A stretch of DNA of 64,000 nt from an uncultured Prevotella sp. (GCA_934202525.1 CAKPYB010000002.1:85290-149289), one strand, 5' to 3'. Positions 52,280 through 63,194 are shown, counted from the stretch's first letter. Numbers and translations: made by a program. Notes: generated by a model not told the origin, from the letters alone.

Positions 52280-52885
52280 TTATTTAGAGTACAACTCAAC
52301 GATTAACTGCTCCTTAATATTCTCTGGAATGTCGGCACGCTCTGGCTTGTGCAAGAACTTACCGCTCTTTGAATTATCGTCCCACTCAATCCATGGGTAC
52401 TTGCTATGATTGAAACCTGCAAGAGCTGCTTCGATAACCTCGAGAGACTTAGACTTCTCACGAACACCAACAACCATACCAGGCTTAACTGCAAATGAAG
52501 GGATATTAACTACCTTACCATCAACAACGATGTGCTTGTGACCAACCAACTGACGCGCAGCAGCACGTGTTGGAGCGATACCAAGACGGAATACAACGTT
52601 ATCAAGACGGCACTCGAGATTCTGAAGAAGAACCTCACCAGTAATACCATCAGCCTTAGCAGCCTTATCAAACATATTACGGAACTGACGCTCTAATACA
52701 CCATAAGTGTACTTAGCTTTCTGCTTCTCTGCCAACATGACACCGTACTCAGACATCTTACGACGACGGTTGTTGCCATGCTGTCCAGGAGGGAAGTTTC
52801 TCTTGGACAAAACTTTGTCAGCGCCGAAGATTGGCTCACCAAAACGACGCGCAATTTTAGATTTCGGACCTATATATCTAGCCAT
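52280..52885 (-). CDS. rpsD: 30S ribosomal protein S4
   Basis: 201 residues starting [21 protein letters not shown] with the S4 core [13 protein letters not shown] and the RNA-binding S4 domain [21 protein letters not shown]. It lacks the N-terminal Cys cluster of zinc-binding S4. In other bacteria S4 represses the alpha operon; no leader target was identified here. Confidence 0.97.
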   Translation of the reverse strand: MARYIGPKSKIARRFGEPIFGADKVLSKRNFPPGQHGNNRRRKMSEYGVMLAEKQKAKYTYGVLERQFRNMFDKAAKADGITGEVLLQNLECRLDNVVFRLGIAPTRAAARQLVGHKHIVVDGKVVNIPSFAVKPGMVVGVREKSKSLEVIEAALAGFNHSKYPWIEWDDNSKSGKFLHKPERADIPENIKEQLIVELYSK

Positions 52886-52942
52886 AATATTATATAAATG
52901 CTATATTGTTTGTATCTTAATTAATAATGCTAACCTCAAGCG

Positions 52943-53332
52943 TTATACACGACGACGCTTTGGAGGACGGCAACCATTGTGTGGTAATGGAGTTACGTCA
53001 ACGATTTCAGTAACCTCGATACCTGCACCATGAATAGCACGGATAGCAGACTCACGACCATTACCTGGACCCTTAACATAAGCCTTAACCTTACGAAGAC
53101 CAAGATCAAAAGCGACCTTTGCACAATCCTCAGCAGCCATCTGAGCAGCATAAGGAGTGTTCTTCTTAGAACCACGGAAACCCATCTTACCAGCAGAAGA
53201 CCAAGAAATGATCTGACCCTCATTGTTAGCAAGAGATACAATAATGTTATTGAATGAGCTATGAACGTGAAGCTGACCGATAGCGTCAACGCGTACATTT
53301 CTCTTCTTAGATGTTGCTTTTTGCTTTGCCAT
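52943..53332 (-). CDS. rpsK: 30S ribosomal protein S11
   Basis: 129 residues with the S11 motifs [45 protein letters not shown] and [44 protein letters not shown]. It forms part of the 30S platform near the mRNA exit. Start [12 protein letters not shown], between rpsM and rpsD. Confidence 0.97.
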   Translation of the reverse strand: MAKQKATSKKRNVRVDAIGQLHVHSSFNNIIVSLANNEGQIISWSSAGKMGFRGSKKNTPYAAQMAAEDCAKVAFDLGLRKVKAYVKGPGNGRESAIRAIHGAGIEVTEIVDVTPLPHNGCRPPKRRRV

Positions 53333-53353
53333 AATTAATTTCCTCCTTCAGAA

Positions 53354-53734
53354 TTACTTAGTAGCCTTCTTCTTATTAGCAACAGTCTTCTTCTTACCCT
53401 TACGTGTACGAGCATTATTCTTTGTGCTCTGACCGCGAACTGGAAGACCATTACGATGTCTAACTCCACGATAGCAACCAATATCCATCAGTCGCTTAAT
53501 GTTCATCTGGATCTCTGAACGGAGATCACCTTCAACCTTGAACTCAGCGCCGATAATTTCACGGATCTTGGCTGCCTGATCGTCAGACCACTCGCTGACT
53601 TTCAGGTCACGGCTTACACCTGCCTTATCCAATATCTTTGCTGAACTACTTCGACCAATACCATAGATATAGGTCAATGCGATTTCGCCACGCTTATTCT
53701 GGGGCAAATCTACTCCAACAATTCTTATTGCCAT
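53354..53734 (-). CDS. rpsM: 30S ribosomal protein S13
   Basis: 126 residues starting [31 protein letters not shown] with the tail [38 protein letters not shown], which contacts tRNA in the A and P sites. Follows rpmJ. Confidence 0.97.
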   Translation of the reverse strand: MAIRIVGVDLPQNKRGEIALTYIYGIGRSSSAKILDKAGVSRDLKVSEWSDDQAAKIREIIGAEFKVEGDLRSEIQMNIKRLMDIGCYRGVRHRNGLPVRGQSTKNNARTRKGKKKTVANKKKATK

Positions 53735-53832
53735 TGTTTAATAAAAAATTAAAAAATTAATACCTTTCGTTTAAAGCGGTGCAAAAGTACGACTTTTTTT
53801 TCAAATAGCCATGCTTTTACAAAACTTTAACA

Positions 53833-53949
53833 TTAACCCTGACGTAATTTCATCTTAGGGTTCTTCTTGTTGATAACGAACAGACGACCTTTACGACGAA
53901 CGATCTTACAGTCAGCTGAACGCTTCTTTAATGATGCTCTTGTCTTCAT
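53833..53949 (-). CDS. rpmJ: 50S ribosomal protein L36 (C-minus type)
   Basis: 38 residues, too short for the usual cut-off: [19 protein letters not shown], then [19 protein letters not shown]. It keeps the L36 fold pattern and the final LRQG, but only one Cys remains of the CxxC...C...H zinc site, so this is a zinc-free L36. Located between infA and rpsM as in other bacteria. Confidence 0.95.
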   Translation of the reverse strand: MKTRASLKKRSADCKIVRRKGRLFVINKKNPKMKLRQG

Positions 53950-53966
53950 AACCTTATATATGATTA

Positions 53967-54185
53967 TTATTTGTATCTAAAAACAATTCTACCTTTGGTA
54001 AGGTCATATGGACTCATCTCCACCTTTACCTTATCACCAGGTAAAATCTTGATGTAATGCATTCTCATCTTACCAGAGATATGAGCTGTGATGTCAACTC
54101 CATTCTCTAATTCTACTCGGAACATCGCATTTGACAATGCTTCTACAATTGTTCCATCTTGCTCAATAGCGGCTTGTTTTGCCAT
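53967..54185 (-). CDS. infA: Translation initiation factor IF-1
   Basis: 72 residues, [29 protein letters not shown], an OB fold with [41 protein letters not shown]. It binds the 30S A site at initiation. An extended frame to 54260 was rejected because the conserved IF-1 start is at 54185. A spacer of 289 bases lies upstream where map is normally found. Confidence 0.97.
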   Translation of the reverse strand: MAKQAAIEQDGTIVEALSNAMFRVELENGVDITAHISGKMRMHYIKILPGDKVKVEMSPYDLTKGRIVFRYK

Positions 54186-54474
54186 AATATAAATATTTGT
54201 CCTTCTTAATGTTAAACTTCTACGAATGAAGATAAAATTGTGCTTTATCTTTTCGAGCAACTTTGTGCCATCACTATCAGATAAAAATCATAATTAGATG
54301 ACATATTAGCGGGAAAAGGCTCTCCAAGTGGATGAGGAATTACCTATCCAAATGGAGAGTCGTCTCACATAATATAGTAAATTCAAGTCAGCTTTACTTG
54401 AAGATGAAGTAAAACTGCACTCTGAATAATTTCATCTTCTGTCTTCAGAAATTTCTCATTTCAAAAGAAAAAGA
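54186..54474. other. Structured spacer between secY and infA (map absent)
   Basis: No frame here resembles methionine aminopeptidase. A two-part hairpin is at about 54316-54358: outer ctctcca/tggagag, inner tggat/atcca. A second stem-like pair, agttttactt and aagtaaagctg, lies near 54390-54416. No T run follows the hairpins, so they look more like processing or leader structures than terminators. No TAnnTTTG box was found for infA. Confidence 0.6.
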
Positions 54475-55812
54475 TTAATATGCAGCAACACCACCCTGAC
54501 GCGTATGGCCTGAATTCAAAAGACCATCATAGTGGCGCATAAGCAAATGACTCTCGATTTGTTGTAATGTGTCAATGACAACACCAACCAAAATCAATAG
54601 AGATGTACCTCCAAAGAATTGAGAGAAAGCTTGCTGTACATCGAGAAGTCCTGCTAAAGCAGGCATAATTGCAATAAACGCAATAAATAACGAACCTGGT
54701 AAAGTAATACGAGACATTACGGTATCAATGTACTCTGCTGTATCCTTTCCTGGTTTTACGCCAGGAATGAAACCATTGTTACGTTTCATATCCTCAGCCA
54801 TCTGAGTAGGATTCAATGTAATAGCTGTATAGAAATAAGTAAATGCAATAACCAAGATTACATAAACAACATTATATAGCAAGCTACGATTATCCATCAA
54901 CTGCTGAACAACACTACTAGCATTTTCAGACTGATAGCGAACTATTGCCAATGGAATAAACATTAAAGCCTGTGCAAAGATGATAGGCATTACGTTAGCT
55001 GCAAAAAGCTTCAAAGGAATGTACTGACGCGCACCACCATATTGCTTATTTCCAACCAAGCGTTTAGCATACTGAACAGGAATCTTACGTGTACCTTGCA
55101 CCAAAAGAATTGATGCACAAACTACAGCATAAAGGATAAGAATCTCTACAATAAACATAATAAGACCACCACCAGAAATTGCCTGCAAACGAGAAGTTAC
55201 CTCCTGAACGAAAGCCTGTGGCAAACGGGCGATAATACCAATCATAATAATAAGAGAGATACCATTACCTACTCCCTTGTCAGTGATACGCTCACCTAAC
55301 CAAAGGATAAACATACTACCTGCAGCCAAGATAATTGTTGCCGGTATCATGAATACCGTCCAACTAATACCTGTGGCTAGAGCATTGGCAGCCTGCATTT
55401 TCAAATTCAAAAGGTAACTAGGAGCCTGAAAGACCAAAATGGCCACAGTCAGGACTCTAGTATACCATTGTATTTTTTTGCGGCCGCTCTCGCCCTCGCG
55501 CTGCATCTTCTGGAAATAAGGTACAGCAACAGCAAGAAGCTGCATAACGATTGAAGCTGAGATATAAGGCATAATTCCGAGTGCAAAGATAGATGCATTG
55601 GAAAATGCACCACCAGAGAACATGTCCAATAGCGACATAAGACCGCCAGAGGTCTGCGACTGAAGTTTTTCCAACATGCCCGGATTGATACCTGGAAGTA
55701 CCACAAACGAGCCAAAACGGTAAATAGCCGTAAACAGAAGAGTAATGAGGAGTCTCTGACGGAGATCCTCTATCTTCCAACAGTTCTTTAGTGTCTCAAT
55801 AAACTTTTTCAT
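54475..55812 (-). CDS. secY: Preprotein translocase subunit SecY
   Basis: 445 residues, ten membrane helices, forming the protein-conducting channel. Signatures: RFGSFVVLPGIN, GLMSLLDMFSGGAFSNASIFALGIMPYISASIVMQLL (the helix 2 plug region) and QGTRKIPVQYAKRL. It lies immediately after rplO (4 bases), the standard spc-operon order. Confidence 0.98.
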   Translation of the reverse strand: MKKFIETLKNCWKIEDLRQRLLITLLFTAIYRFGSFVVLPGINPGMLEKLQSQTSGGLMSLLDMFSGGAFSNASIFALGIMPYISASIVMQLLAVAVPYFQKMQREGESGRKKIQWYTRVLTVAILVFQAPSYLLNLKMQAANALATGISWTVFMIPATIILAAGSMFILWLGERITDKGVGNGISLIIMIGIIARLPQAFVQEVTSRLQAISGGGLIMFIVEILILYAVVCASILLVQGTRKIPVQYAKRLVGNKQYGGARQYIPLKLFAANVMPIIFAQALMFIPLAIVRYQSENASSVVQQLMDNRSLLYNVVYVILVIAFTYFYTAITLNPTQMAEDMKRNNGFIPGVKPGKDTAEYIDTVMSRITLPGSLFIAFIAIMPALAGLLDVQQAFSQFFGGTSLLILVGVVIDTLQQIESHLLMRHYDGLLNSGHTRQGGVAAY

Positions 55813-55816
55813 TTAC

Positions 55817-56263
55817 TTAGATTATAGTTGCGTTACCACCTACTGCCTTGATTGCTTCTTCGGCAGTCTTTGAGAAAGCATTAGCTTCAACTTCCAATTT
55901 TACTTTAAGTTCACCGTTACCGAGAACCTTTACAAGCTCCTTGCCGTTTGTGAGGCCAGCAGCCTTAAGTTCCTCAATACCGATTTTAGTAAGGTTCTTT
56001 GCTTCAGCAAGAGCCTGAAGAGTTGAAAGGTTTACTGCGAAGTACTCCTTATGGTTGATATTCTTAAAACCAGCCTTTGGAACACGACGCTGCAATGGCA
56101 TCTGACCACCTTCGAAACCAATCTTTCTCTTATAACCAGAACGAGCCTTGGCACCCTTATGACCACGTGTAGAAGTACCACCGAGACCAGAACCTGGACC
56201 ACGACCAATACGACGACGTGAATGGGTAGAACCTGCAGCAGGTTTCAAATTATTTAATTTCAT
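55817..56263 (-). CDS. rplO: 50S ribosomal protein L15
   Basis: 148 residues. MKLNNLKPAAGSTHSRRRIGRGPGSGLGGTSTRGHKGAKARSG is the Gly/Arg-rich N-terminal extension that threads into 23S rRNA; the globular part has VPKAGFKNIN. Between rpmD and secY. Confidence 0.97.
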   Translation of the reverse strand: MKLNNLKPAAGSTHSRRRIGRGPGSGLGGTSTRGHKGAKARSGYKRKIGFEGGQMPLQRRVPKAGFKNINHKEYFAVNLSTLQALAEAKNLTKIGIEELKAAGLTNGKELVKVLGNGELKVKLEVEANAFSKTAEEAIKAVGGNATII

Positions 56264-56289
56264 AATCGTTCCTAATTTAAAAAGATTAA

Positions 56290-56466
56290 TTAATCAACTA
56301 CACTTACGAGGTGATGAACCTTACGGATCATACCACGGTTGCTAGGAGTATCCTCTACCTCAACAACCTGAGAAATCTTGTGGAGACCAAGACAAGCGAG
56401 TGTACGCTTCTGATCTACTGGAGCACCGATTTTACTCTTAATCTGCTTGATTTTAATTGTTGCCAT
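56290..56466 (-). CDS. rpmD: 50S ribosomal protein L30
   Basis: 58 residues, too short for the usual cut-off: MATIKIKQIKSKIGAPVDQ, then KRTLACLGLHKISQVVEVED and TPSNRGMIRKVHHLVSVVD. Matches bacterial L30 in length and in the RGMIRKVHHLV end. Located between rpsE and rplO as expected. Confidence 0.96.
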   Translation of the reverse strand: MATIKIKQIKSKIGAPVDQKRTLACLGLHKISQVVEVEDTPSNRGMIRKVHHLVSVVD

Positions 56467-56482
56467 ATTCGATTTTTCCTAA

Positions 56483-56995
56483 TTAACCGTTAAATACTTT
56501 ATCCATACTGATACCACGCTCACCTGCTACAGTATAAGCATCACGCATCTCTGCAAGAGCTGCGATAGTAGCCTTCACAAGGTTATGGGCATTTGAAGAA
56601 CCCTTAGACTTAGCGATGACATCCTTGATACCTACGCTCTCAAGTACTGCACGCATAGCACCACCGGCCTTCAAACCAGTACCGGCTGCAGCTGGCTTAA
56701 TAAGAACCTTAGCACCACCAAATGAAGTTTCAACCTCATGAGGTACAGTACCCTTGAGTACAGGAACCTTTACCAAGTTCTTCTTAGCAGCTTCAGTACC
56801 CTTTGCGATAGCAGCAGTAACCTCACCTGCCTTACCAAGGCCGTAGCCGATTACGCCATTACCGTCACCTACAACGACGATAGCAGCGAATGTGAAAGTA
56901 CGACCACCTTTTGTAACCTTAGTTACACGGTTGATAGCAACCAAGCGATCCTTAAGTACTTCTTCGTTATTTACTTTTACTTTATCCATTGCCAT
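56483..56995 (-). CDS. rpsE: 30S ribosomal protein S5
   Basis: 170 residues with the S5 signature [42 protein letters not shown] and [27 protein letters not shown]. Involved in decoding fidelity. Both MAM ATGs are possible starts; the first was kept. Confidence 0.97.
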   Translation of the reverse strand: MAMDKVKVNNEEVLKDRLVAINRVTKVTKGGRTFTFAAIVVVGDGNGVIGYGLGKAGEVTAAIAKGTEAAKKNLVKVPVLKGTVPHEVETSFGGAKVLIKPAAAGTGLKAGGAMRAVLESVGIKDVIAKSKGSSNAHNLVKATIAALAEMRDAYTVAGERGISMDKVFNG

Positions 56996-57001
56996 AATCG
57001 T

Positions 57002-57346
57002 TTAAAATTTAAGACCACCATTACGAGCACCTTCAGCCAACTGCTTTACACGACCATGGTAAAGATAACCATTACGGTCGAAAACTACTGCCTCAACGCC
57101 AGCAGCCTTAGCCTTCTCAGCAATGAGCTCGCCAACCTTAGTTGCCTGCTCCTGCTTAGGCATCTTCTCCAAACCGAGTGAAGAAGCTGATGCAAGTGTA
57201 GTGCCTGTCAAATCATTAATAACCTGAGCGTAAATCTGCTTGTTAGAGCGGAATACACTGAGACGTGGACGCTCAGCTGTTCCGTTAACACTCTTACGAA
57301 TGCGGAACTTTATCTTAATTCGTCTTTCTACTTTCTTTGTTGTCAT
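57002..57346 (-). CDS. rplR: 50S ribosomal protein L18
   Basis: 114 residues with [38 protein letters not shown] and [29 protein letters not shown]. Binds 5S rRNA. Between rplF and rpsE. Confidence 0.97.
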   Translation of the reverse strand: MTTKKVERRIKIKFRIRKSVNGTAERPRLSVFRSNKQIYAQVINDLTGTTLASASSLGLEKMPKQEQATKVGELIAEKAKAAGVEAVVFDRNGYLYHGRVKQLAEGARNGGLKF

Positions 57347-57364
57347 AATCGTAAATAATTAAAA

Positions 57365-57937
57365 TTACTTAGCTGAAGCACTCTTACCAGACTTTCTGCG
57401 AATAACTTCACCCTTAAAGAGAATACCCTTACCCTTATAAGGCTCAGGCTTGCGGAAAGAACGAATTTTTGCACAAACGAGTCCCAACAACTGCTTGTCG
57501 CAAGACTCCAATGTCAAGATTGGGTTCTGGTTTCTTTCAGACTTAGTCTCAACCTTAATCTCCTTAGGCAACTGGATGAAAATAGGGTGAGTGTAACCCA
57601 AAGCAAACTCAATAAGGTTGCCCTGGTTAGAAACACGATAACCAACACCTACCAATTCCAAAACCTTTGTATAACCAGCGCTAACACCAACAACCATGTT
57701 GTTAACGAGAGAGCGATACAAACCGTGGAAAGCCTGCTTCTGCTTAACATTTACAGGACTATTTTCATCGATTTCAAAGCTAATCTGACCATCTGCATTG
57801 ATAAACTTGATAGATGGATCAATCCACTGAGAAAGTTCACCCTTAGGGCCCTTTACTGTACAAACGTGTGAATCGTTATCATAGTTTACAGTAACACCTG
57901 CAGGGATACTAATTGGCAATTTTCCTATTCTAGACAT
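57365..57937 (-). CDS. rplF: 50S ribosomal protein L6
   Basis: 190 residues from MSRIGKLPISIPAGV, preceded by the Shine-Dalgarno-like GGAGGC; the frame extends to 57967 but the conserved start is here. L6 end signature PEPYKGKGILFKGEVIRRKSGKSASAK is present. Located near the factor-binding site of the 50S. Confidence 0.97.
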   Translation of the reverse strand: MSRIGKLPISIPAGVTVNYDNDSHVCTVKGPKGELSQWIDPSIKFINADGQISFEIDENSPVNVKQKQAFHGLYRSLVNNMVVGVSAGYTKVLELVGVGYRVSNQGNLIEFALGYTHPIFIQLPKEIKVETKSERNQNPILTLESCDKQLLGLVCAKIRSFRKPEPYKGKGILFKGEVIRRKSGKSASAK

Positions 57938-57951
57938 ATAAAAGCCTCCAA

Positions 57952-58347
57952 TTAATAAATATAGCAAAGAACCTCGCCACCGATCTTAAGATCAGAAGCC
58001 TCTTTGTCTGTCATTACACCTTTGGATGTAGATAAGATTGCAATACCTAATCCGTTAATAACTCTTGGCATGTCCTTGTAACCAGTGTACTTACGCAAAC
58101 CTGGAGTTGACACGCGCTTCAAACACTTGATAGCGTTTTGCTTTGTAGTTGGGTTGTACTTCAAGGCAACCTTAATTGAGCCCTGAGGACCATCCTCTAC
58201 AAACTTGTAATTGAGGATGTAACCTTTCTCGAAGAGGATCTTAGTGATCTCTTTCTTCAAGTTAGACGCAGGAACTTCTACAACACGGTGATGAGCCATG
58301 ATTGCATTTCTGAGTCTTGTCAGATAATCTGCTATTGGATCTGTCAT
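57952..58347 (-). CDS. rpsH: 30S ribosomal protein S8
   Basis: 131 residues starting MTDPIADYLTRLRNAIMAHHRVVEVPASNLKKEITKIL, ending GIAILSTSKGVMTDKEASDLKIGGEVLCYIY. S8 binds 16S helix 21 and in E. coli represses the spc operon; no obvious leader mimic was found here. Confidence 0.97.
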   Translation of the reverse strand: MTDPIADYLTRLRNAIMAHHRVVEVPASNLKKEITKILFEKGYILNYKFVEDGPQGSIKVALKYNPTTKQNAIKCLKRVSTPGLRKYTGYKDMPRVINGLGIAILSTSKGVMTDKEASDLKIGGEVLCYIY

Positions 58348-58421
58348 AAAATATAAATGTTTAATTAATCGGGACTACCCCGACAATATTAAATAAAAAA
58401 ATATTCTTACCTTTGAAAGGA

Positions 58422-58724
58422 TTACCAGCTAGCCTTCTTTACACCTGGAATCAAACCAGCAGAAGCCATCTCACGGAACTGGATACGAGAAATACCGAAC
58501 TGACGGATATAACCCTTTGGACGACCAGTAATCTTGCAACGATTGTGAAGACGGATTGGGTTTGCATTCTTAGGGATAGCCTGAAGCTTACGAGCTGCCT
58601 CGTATGCTTCGGCTGGATCATTAGAAGTTGCAATAATCTTTTTCAGTGCTTCGCGCTTTTCAGCGTAACGAGCTACAAGCTTTGCACGCTTAACCTCGCG
58701 AGCTTTCATTGATTCTTTTGCCAT
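58422..58724 (-). CDS. rpsN: 30S ribosomal protein S14 (zinc-free form)
   Basis: 100 residues, [20 protein letters not shown], with [40 protein letters not shown]. It is the long C-minus form without the CxxC zinc motif of short S14. Between rplE and rpsH. Confidence 0.97.
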   Translation of the reverse strand: MAKESMKAREVKRAKLVARYAEKREALKKIIATSNDPAEAYEAARKLQAIPKNANPIRLHNRCKITGRPKGYIRQFGISRIQFREMASAGLIPGVKKASW

Positions 58725-58729
58725 ATCTC

Positions 58730-59284
58730 TTAATCTTTATTTGCGTTCTTGAATGGAAGACCAAAAGCCTTCAAAAGAGCAAAACCTTCTTCATCAGTCT
58801 TAGCTGTTGTTACGAAGGTAATATTCATACCCTGAATACGATCAATCTCATCGATATTAATCTCAGGGAAGATAATCTGCTCTGTGATACCTAATGTATA
58901 GTTACCACGACCATCAAACTTGCTCTCAATACCCTTGAAGTCGCGAATACGAGGAAGAGAAACACGAACGAGCTTCTCCAAGAACTCGTACATACGCTCA
59001 CGACGCAATGTTACCATAACACCGATAGGCATCTTCTTACGAAGCTTGAAGTTTGCAATATCCTTTTTAGAATATGTAGCAACAGCCTTCTGACCGGTGA
59101 TAGCAGTAATCTCATTGATTGCTACATCAACAATTTTCTTGTCCTGAGTAGCATCACCAAGACCCTGATTGATGACAATCTTCTTCAATACTGGAATCTC
59201 CATAGCTGAAGAGTAGTTGAACTGCTTCTGAAGAGCAGGAGCGATTGTCTCCTTATATACTTTCTTTAACTGTGCTGTATCCAT
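58730..59284 (-). CDS. rplE: 50S ribosomal protein L5
   Basis: 184 residues with [55 protein letters not shown] and the end [26 protein letters not shown]. Binds 5S rRNA and P-site tRNA. Its start overlaps the rplX stop by one base. Confidence 0.97.
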   Translation of the reverse strand: MDTAQLKKVYKETIAPALQKQFNYSSAMEIPVLKKIVINQGLGDATQDKKIVDVAINEITAITGQKAVATYSKKDIANFKLRKKMPIGVMVTLRRERMYEFLEKLVRVSLPRIRDFKGIESKFDGRGNYTLGITEQIIFPEINIDEIDRIQGMNITFVTTAKTDEEGFALLKAFGLPFKNANKD

Positions 59285-59601
59285 TACTTGATTTCCTCCC
59301 CTGACTTTTTAGCGATGCGAACAACGTTTTTACCCTCATGCTTGATAGCAACGCGAGTAGCCTTGCCACTCTTAGGATCGATCAAACTCAAATTTGAGAT
59401 ATGAATAGGAGCCTCCTGCTTAACAATACCTCCCTGAGGATTCTTAGCAGATGGCTTAGTGCTCTTAGAAACCATGTGCACACCTTCTACGATAGCACGG
59501 TTCTCCTCAACGAGGACCTTAAGCACCTTACCAGTCTTGCCCTTATCTGCACCGGCAATAACGATAACGGTATCGTCTTTCTTAATATGTAACTTACTCA
59601 T
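59284..59601 (-). CDS. rplX: 50S ribosomal protein L24
   Basis: 105 residues: [58 protein letters not shown] with the KOW motif. An early assembly protein near the tunnel exit. Between rplN and rplE. Confidence 0.97.
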   Translation of the reverse strand: MSKLHIKKDDTVIVIAGADKGKTGKVLKVLVEENRAIVEGVHMVSKSTKPSAKNPQGGIVKQEAPIHISNLSLIDPKSGKATRVAIKHEGKNVVRIAKKSGEEIK

Positions 59602-59621
59602 TACTTCTTACTTTTTAAATA

Positions 59622-59987
59622 TTAAAGAACCTCAGGTGCCAAAGAAACGACTTTCATATTTACTGCACGAAGCTCACGAGCTACAGGACCGAAGATACGG
59701 CTACCACGAAGCTCACCTGCATTGTTAAGCAATACACAAGCGTTGTCATCGAAACGGATGTAAGAACCATCTGCACGACGAATTTCCTTCTTTGTGCGAA
59801 CAATCAAAGCCTTTGATACTGCACCCTTCTTCAAATCACTTGATGGGATAACGTTCTTGACAGCAACGACAATAACGTCACCAACGCTAGCGTAACGACG
59901 GCCTGTACCACCGAGAACTCGAATGCAAAGAGCCTCACGAGCACCGCTGTTATCACATACTGTAAGTCTTGATTCAGTCTGTATCAT
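59622..59987 (-). CDS. rplN: 50S ribosomal protein L14
   Basis: 121 residues with [44 protein letters not shown] and [14 protein letters not shown]. Sits at the subunit interface. Two bases after rpsQ. Confidence 0.97.
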   Translation of the reverse strand: MIQTESRLTVCDNSGAREALCIRVLGGTGRRYASVGDVIVVAVKNVIPSSDLKKGAVSKALIVRTKKEIRRADGSYIRFDDNACVLLNNAGELRGSRIFGPVARELRAVNMKVVSLAPEVL

Positions 59988-59989
59988 AA

Positions 59990-60247
59990 TTACTTAGCTT
60001 TTTCAACAATTTGTACTAATCTCCATCTCTTTGTCTTAGACAGAGGACGAGTCTCCATGATCATAACAGTATCACCTACGTTAGCCTCATTATTCTCGTC
60101 ATGTGCATGGTACTTCTTTGTCTTCTGGACAAATTTACCATAAATAGGGTGCATCTCCTTGAACTTAGCTGCAATAACAATGGTTTTATCCATCTTGTTG
60201 CTAATAACAACACCCTGTCTTACTTTTCTTAAATTTCTTGTTTCCAT
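59990..60247 (-). CDS. rpsQ: 30S ribosomal protein S17
   Basis: 85 residues from [25 protein letters not shown], with [47 protein letters not shown] frame start three codons earlier (60256) is possible but the family start is METRN. Confidence 0.95.
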   Translation of the reverse strand: METRNLRKVRQGVVISNKMDKTIVIAAKFKEMHPIYGKFVQKTKKYHAHDENNEANVGDTVMIMETRPLSKTKRWRLVQIVEKAK

Positions 60248-60258
60248 CTGGACCATTA

Positions 60259-60453
60259 TTATTTGTTAAGTTCTCTCTGACGAAGTTCAGTTTTCATACG
60301 TGCGATATCACGACGAGCAACCTTAATCTCTGATGGATTCTCAAGTGGAGTTACATTGTGGTTGATCTTCTTCTTGTTCAAAGCGTCAACAGCTGCCTCC
60401 AACTTCTCAACCAATTCCTTGGTCTCGATATTTTTAATTTCTGCAATCTTCAT
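60259..60453 (-). CDS. rpmC: 50S ribosomal protein L29
   Basis: 64 residues, [20 protein letters not shown], with [26 protein letters not shown]: the two-helix L29 fold near the tunnel exit. Between rplP and rpsQ. Confidence 0.97.
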   Translation of the reverse strand: MKIAEIKNIETKELVEKLEAAVDALNKKKINHNVTPLENPSEIKVARRDIARMKTELRQRELNK

Positions 60454-60455
60454 AA

Positions 60456-60884
60456 TTAAGCGTTTTTATCGTAATCACGTCTAACAATAAACTTAGTCTT
60501 AACAGGAAGTTTCTGAGCGCAAAGGCGAAGACCTTCTTTTGCAATATCGAAACTAACTCCTTCAACTTCGAAGAGAATTCTACCTGGTGTAACAGGTGCA
60601 ACCCATCCTGCTGGATCACCCTTACCTTTACCCATACGGACATCAGCAGGCTTGCGAGTGATTGGCTTATCAGGGAAAATTCTAATCCAGACCTGACCTT
60701 GACGGTTCATATAGCGGTTCAATGCTACACGAGCTGCCTCAATCTGACGACTATCGATCCACTTTGATTCAAGAGTTTTGATACCAAAAGAACCGAAAGC
60801 CAATTGTGTACCTCTGTGAGCGTTGCCTTTGTTGCCACGACCATCTTGAGGTCTTCTATATTTAACTCTTTTTGGCTGTAACAT
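60456..60884 (-). CDS. rplP: 50S ribosomal protein L16
   Basis: 142 residues: [84 protein letters not shown]. Binds at the A-tRNA site of the 50S. Between rpsC and rpmC. Confidence 0.97.
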   Translation of the reverse strand: MLQPKRVKYRRPQDGRGNKGNAHRGTQLAFGSFGIKTLESKWIDSRQIEAARVALNRYMNRQGQVWIRIFPDKPITRKPADVRMGKGKGDPAGWVAPVTPGRILFEVEGVSFDIAKEGLRLCAQKLPVKTKFIVRRDYDKNA

Positions 60885-60900
60885 GATAGCTTTCTAAAAT

Positions 60901-61632
60901 TTAACGGTTATTGTTTCTTTTACGATTACCACCACGGTTGTTAGAGCGACCGTTACCACGGTTGTTGCTCTTATTGTCCTGTGAGAAGTTTGGAGTAAGA
61001 TCAGCCTTACCATAAACCTCACCACGGCAAATCCAAACCTTAATACCAAGCAAACCTACCTTTGTAAGTGCCTCGCACTGGCAGTAGTCGATGTCTGCGC
61101 GGAATGTATGAAGAGGAGTACGACCCTCTTTGTACATTTCTTTACGTGCCATTTCAGCACCATTCAGACGACCTGTAATCTGTACCTTGATACCCTCAGC
61201 GCCAGCACGCATGGTGTTAGCAACTGCCATCTTGATAGCGCGACGATAAGCAATCATGTGCTCAATCTGAGTCGCAATATTCTTACCAACGATAGTAGCA
61301 TCAAGTTCAGGCTTTTTAACCTCGAAGATGTTGATCTGAATATCTTTCTTATAAAGCTTCTTCAACTCTTCCTTCAACTTATCTACATCCTGACCACCTT
61401 TACCAATGACAATACCTGGACGGGCTGTACAAATAGTAATGGTAACAAGTTTCAATGTACGTTCGATAACGATACGAGAAACACTTGCCTTAGCAAGGCG
61501 CTCGTTAAGATACTTACGGATTTTCTGATCCTCTACGAGGTTATCACCGAAGTTCTTACCACCGAACCAATTTGAATCCCAACCACGGATAACACCAAGT
61601 CGGTTACTAATCGGATTAACTTTCTGTCCCAT
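60901..61632 (-). CDS. rpsC: 30S ribosomal protein S3
   Basis: 243 residues with [27 protein letters not shown], the KH-type region [21 protein letters not shown], and [30 protein letters not shown]. The last 25 residues are Asn/Arg/Gly-rich ([16 protein letters not shown] region), a disordered Bacteroidota extension. Part of the mRNA entry channel. Confidence 0.97.
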   Translation of the reverse strand: MGQKVNPISNRLGVIRGWDSNWFGGKNFGDNLVEDQKIRKYLNERLAKASVSRIVIERTLKLVTITICTARPGIVIGKGGQDVDKLKEELKKLYKKDIQINIFEVKKPELDATIVGKNIATQIEHMIAYRRAIKMAVANTMRAGAEGIKVQITGRLNGAEMARKEMYKEGRTPLHTFRADIDYCQCEALTKVGLLGIKVWICRGEVYGKADLTPNFSQDNKSNNRGNGRSNNRGGNRKRNNNR

Positions 61633-61641
61633 TCTACTTAA

Positions 61642-62046
61642 TTATTTTTCGTCATTAGTTTTTGCATCAACAAAGAGAGTAACATGGTTAGAACGCTTAC
61701 GAATTCTATAACCACGACCCTGTGGTGCAGGTCTCATACGTTTCATTGTAACGCCTTCGTCAACGAAGACCTTACTGATATAAAGCTCACCGTCTTCAGC
61801 CTTGCGATTATTCTTAGCTTCCCAGTTAGCGATAGCTGAACGAAGTAATTTCTCTACATCAGCTGATGCCTGCTTCTTAGAGAAGCGAAGTACTCCGAGT
61901 GCACGGTTAACCTCCATACCACGAATCATGTCTACTACATAGCGCATCTTACGTGGAGAAGAAGGAACGCCTACCAACTTTGCGAAGTACAAGTTTTTAC
62001 GGGCTTCTTTCAATTTCTCAGCCGCAATATGTTTTCTTGCTCCCAT
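61642..62046 (-). CDS. rplV: 50S ribosomal protein L22
   Basis: 134 residues with [52 protein letters not shown] and the tunnel-lining loop region [26 protein letters not shown]. Between rpsS and rpsC. Confidence 0.97.
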   Translation of the reverse strand: MGARKHIAAEKLKEARKNLYFAKLVGVPSSPRKMRYVVDMIRGMEVNRALGVLRFSKKQASADVEKLLRSAIANWEAKNNRKAEDGELYISKVFVDEGVTMKRMRPAPQGRGYRIRKRSNHVTLFVDAKTNDEK

Positions 62047-62081
62047 TATTTACTTAAATTTTAAATGGTTTAACCCTTAGC

Positions 62082-62348
62082 TTACTTTCTGTTACCAGAG
62101 TGACCGCCAAAGCGACGTGTTGGAGCAAACTCTCCAAGCTTGTGGCCAACCATATTCTCTGTAACATAAACAGGGATAAATTTGTTACCGTTATGAACTG
62201 CAACAGTATGTCCTACGAAATCAGGAGATATCATTGAAGCTCTAGCCCATGTCTTAACAACATTCTTCTTGCCACTCTCGTTCATAGCGAGAATCTTCTT
62301 CTCGAGAGAAACGTTGATGTATGGACCTTTTTTAAGTGAACGACTCAT
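62082..62348 (-). CDS. rpsS: 30S ribosomal protein S19
   Basis: 88 residues: [70 protein letters not shown]. Forms the 30S head with S13. Between rplB and rplV. Confidence 0.97.
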   Translation of the reverse strand: MSRSLKKGPYINVSLEKKILAMNESGKKNVVKTWARASMISPDFVGHTVAVHNGNKFIPVYVTENMVGHKLGEFAPTRRFGGHSGNRK

Positions 62349-62358
62349 AATTTACTCT

Positions 62359-63186
62359 TTATTTTTTGTTAGCTCTTTCGATAATATACTTGTTAGAAAG
62401 CTTCTTAGGTGCGCGAGTCTTAAGACCCTTAGCGTACAAGCCCTTACGTGAACGTGGGTGACCACCACTCTGGCGACCTTCACCACCACCCATTGGGTGA
62501 TCAACAGGGTTCATAACAACACCACGGTTGTGTGGACGACGACCCAACCAGCGAGAACGTCCAGCCTTACCAGACTGTTCAAGAGCGTGGTCAGAGTTAC
62601 CAACACTACCAACTGTAGCTTTACAAGCACTCAAAATCTGGCGTGTTTCACCAGAAGGGAGCTTAATTACACAATAACTGCCCTCACGAGAAGTCAACTG
62701 AGCAAAATTACCAGCCGAACGAACCAACAAAGCACCCTGACCAGGACGCAACTCGATGTTGTGGATCACTGTACCTACAGGGATGTTTGCCAAAGGAAGA
62801 CAGTTACCAATCTCAGGAGCAGCATCTGCACCTGACATCAAAGTAGCGCCTACCTGAAGTCCGTTAGGAGCAATAATGTAACGTTTTTCACCATCAGCAT
62901 AGTAAAGCAATGCGATACGAGCCGAACGGTTTGGATCGTACTCGATTGTCTTAACAACTGCTGGAACACCATCTTTCTCACGTTTGAAGTCGATTAAACG
63001 ATACTTCTGCTTGTGACCACCGCCAATGTAGCGAACGGTCATCTTACCGGTGTTGTTTCGACCGCCGGTAGAACGTTTACCGTAAACGAGAGACTTCTCT
63101 GGCACGGATGCAGTAATATCCTCGAACGTGCCAATAACTTTGTGTCTTTGACCCGGAGTAACCGGTTTTAATTTACGTACTGCCAT
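62359..63186 (-). CDS. rplB: 50S ribosomal protein L2
   Basis: 275 residues with [53 protein letters not shown] and the peptidyl-transferase-near loop [38 protein letters not shown]. Between rplW and rpsS. Confidence 0.98.
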   Translation of the reverse strand: MAVRKLKPVTPGQRHKVIGTFEDITASVPEKSLVYGKRSTGGRNNTGKMTVRYIGGGHKQKYRLIDFKREKDGVPAVVKTIEYDPNRSARIALLYYADGEKRYIIAPNGLQVGATLMSGADAAPEIGNCLPLANIPVGTVIHNIELRPGQGALLVRSAGNFAQLTSREGSYCVIKLPSGETRQILSACKATVGSVGNSDHALEQSGKAGRSRWLGRRPHNRGVVMNPVDHPMGGGEGRQSGGHPRSRKGLYAKGLKTRAPKKLSNKYIIERANKK

Positions 63187-63194
63187 TTTTTATT

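Noticed and set aside
54186..54474. Remnant of methionine aminopeptidase
   Set aside because: No frame on either strand shows its metal-binding motifs or a partial match.
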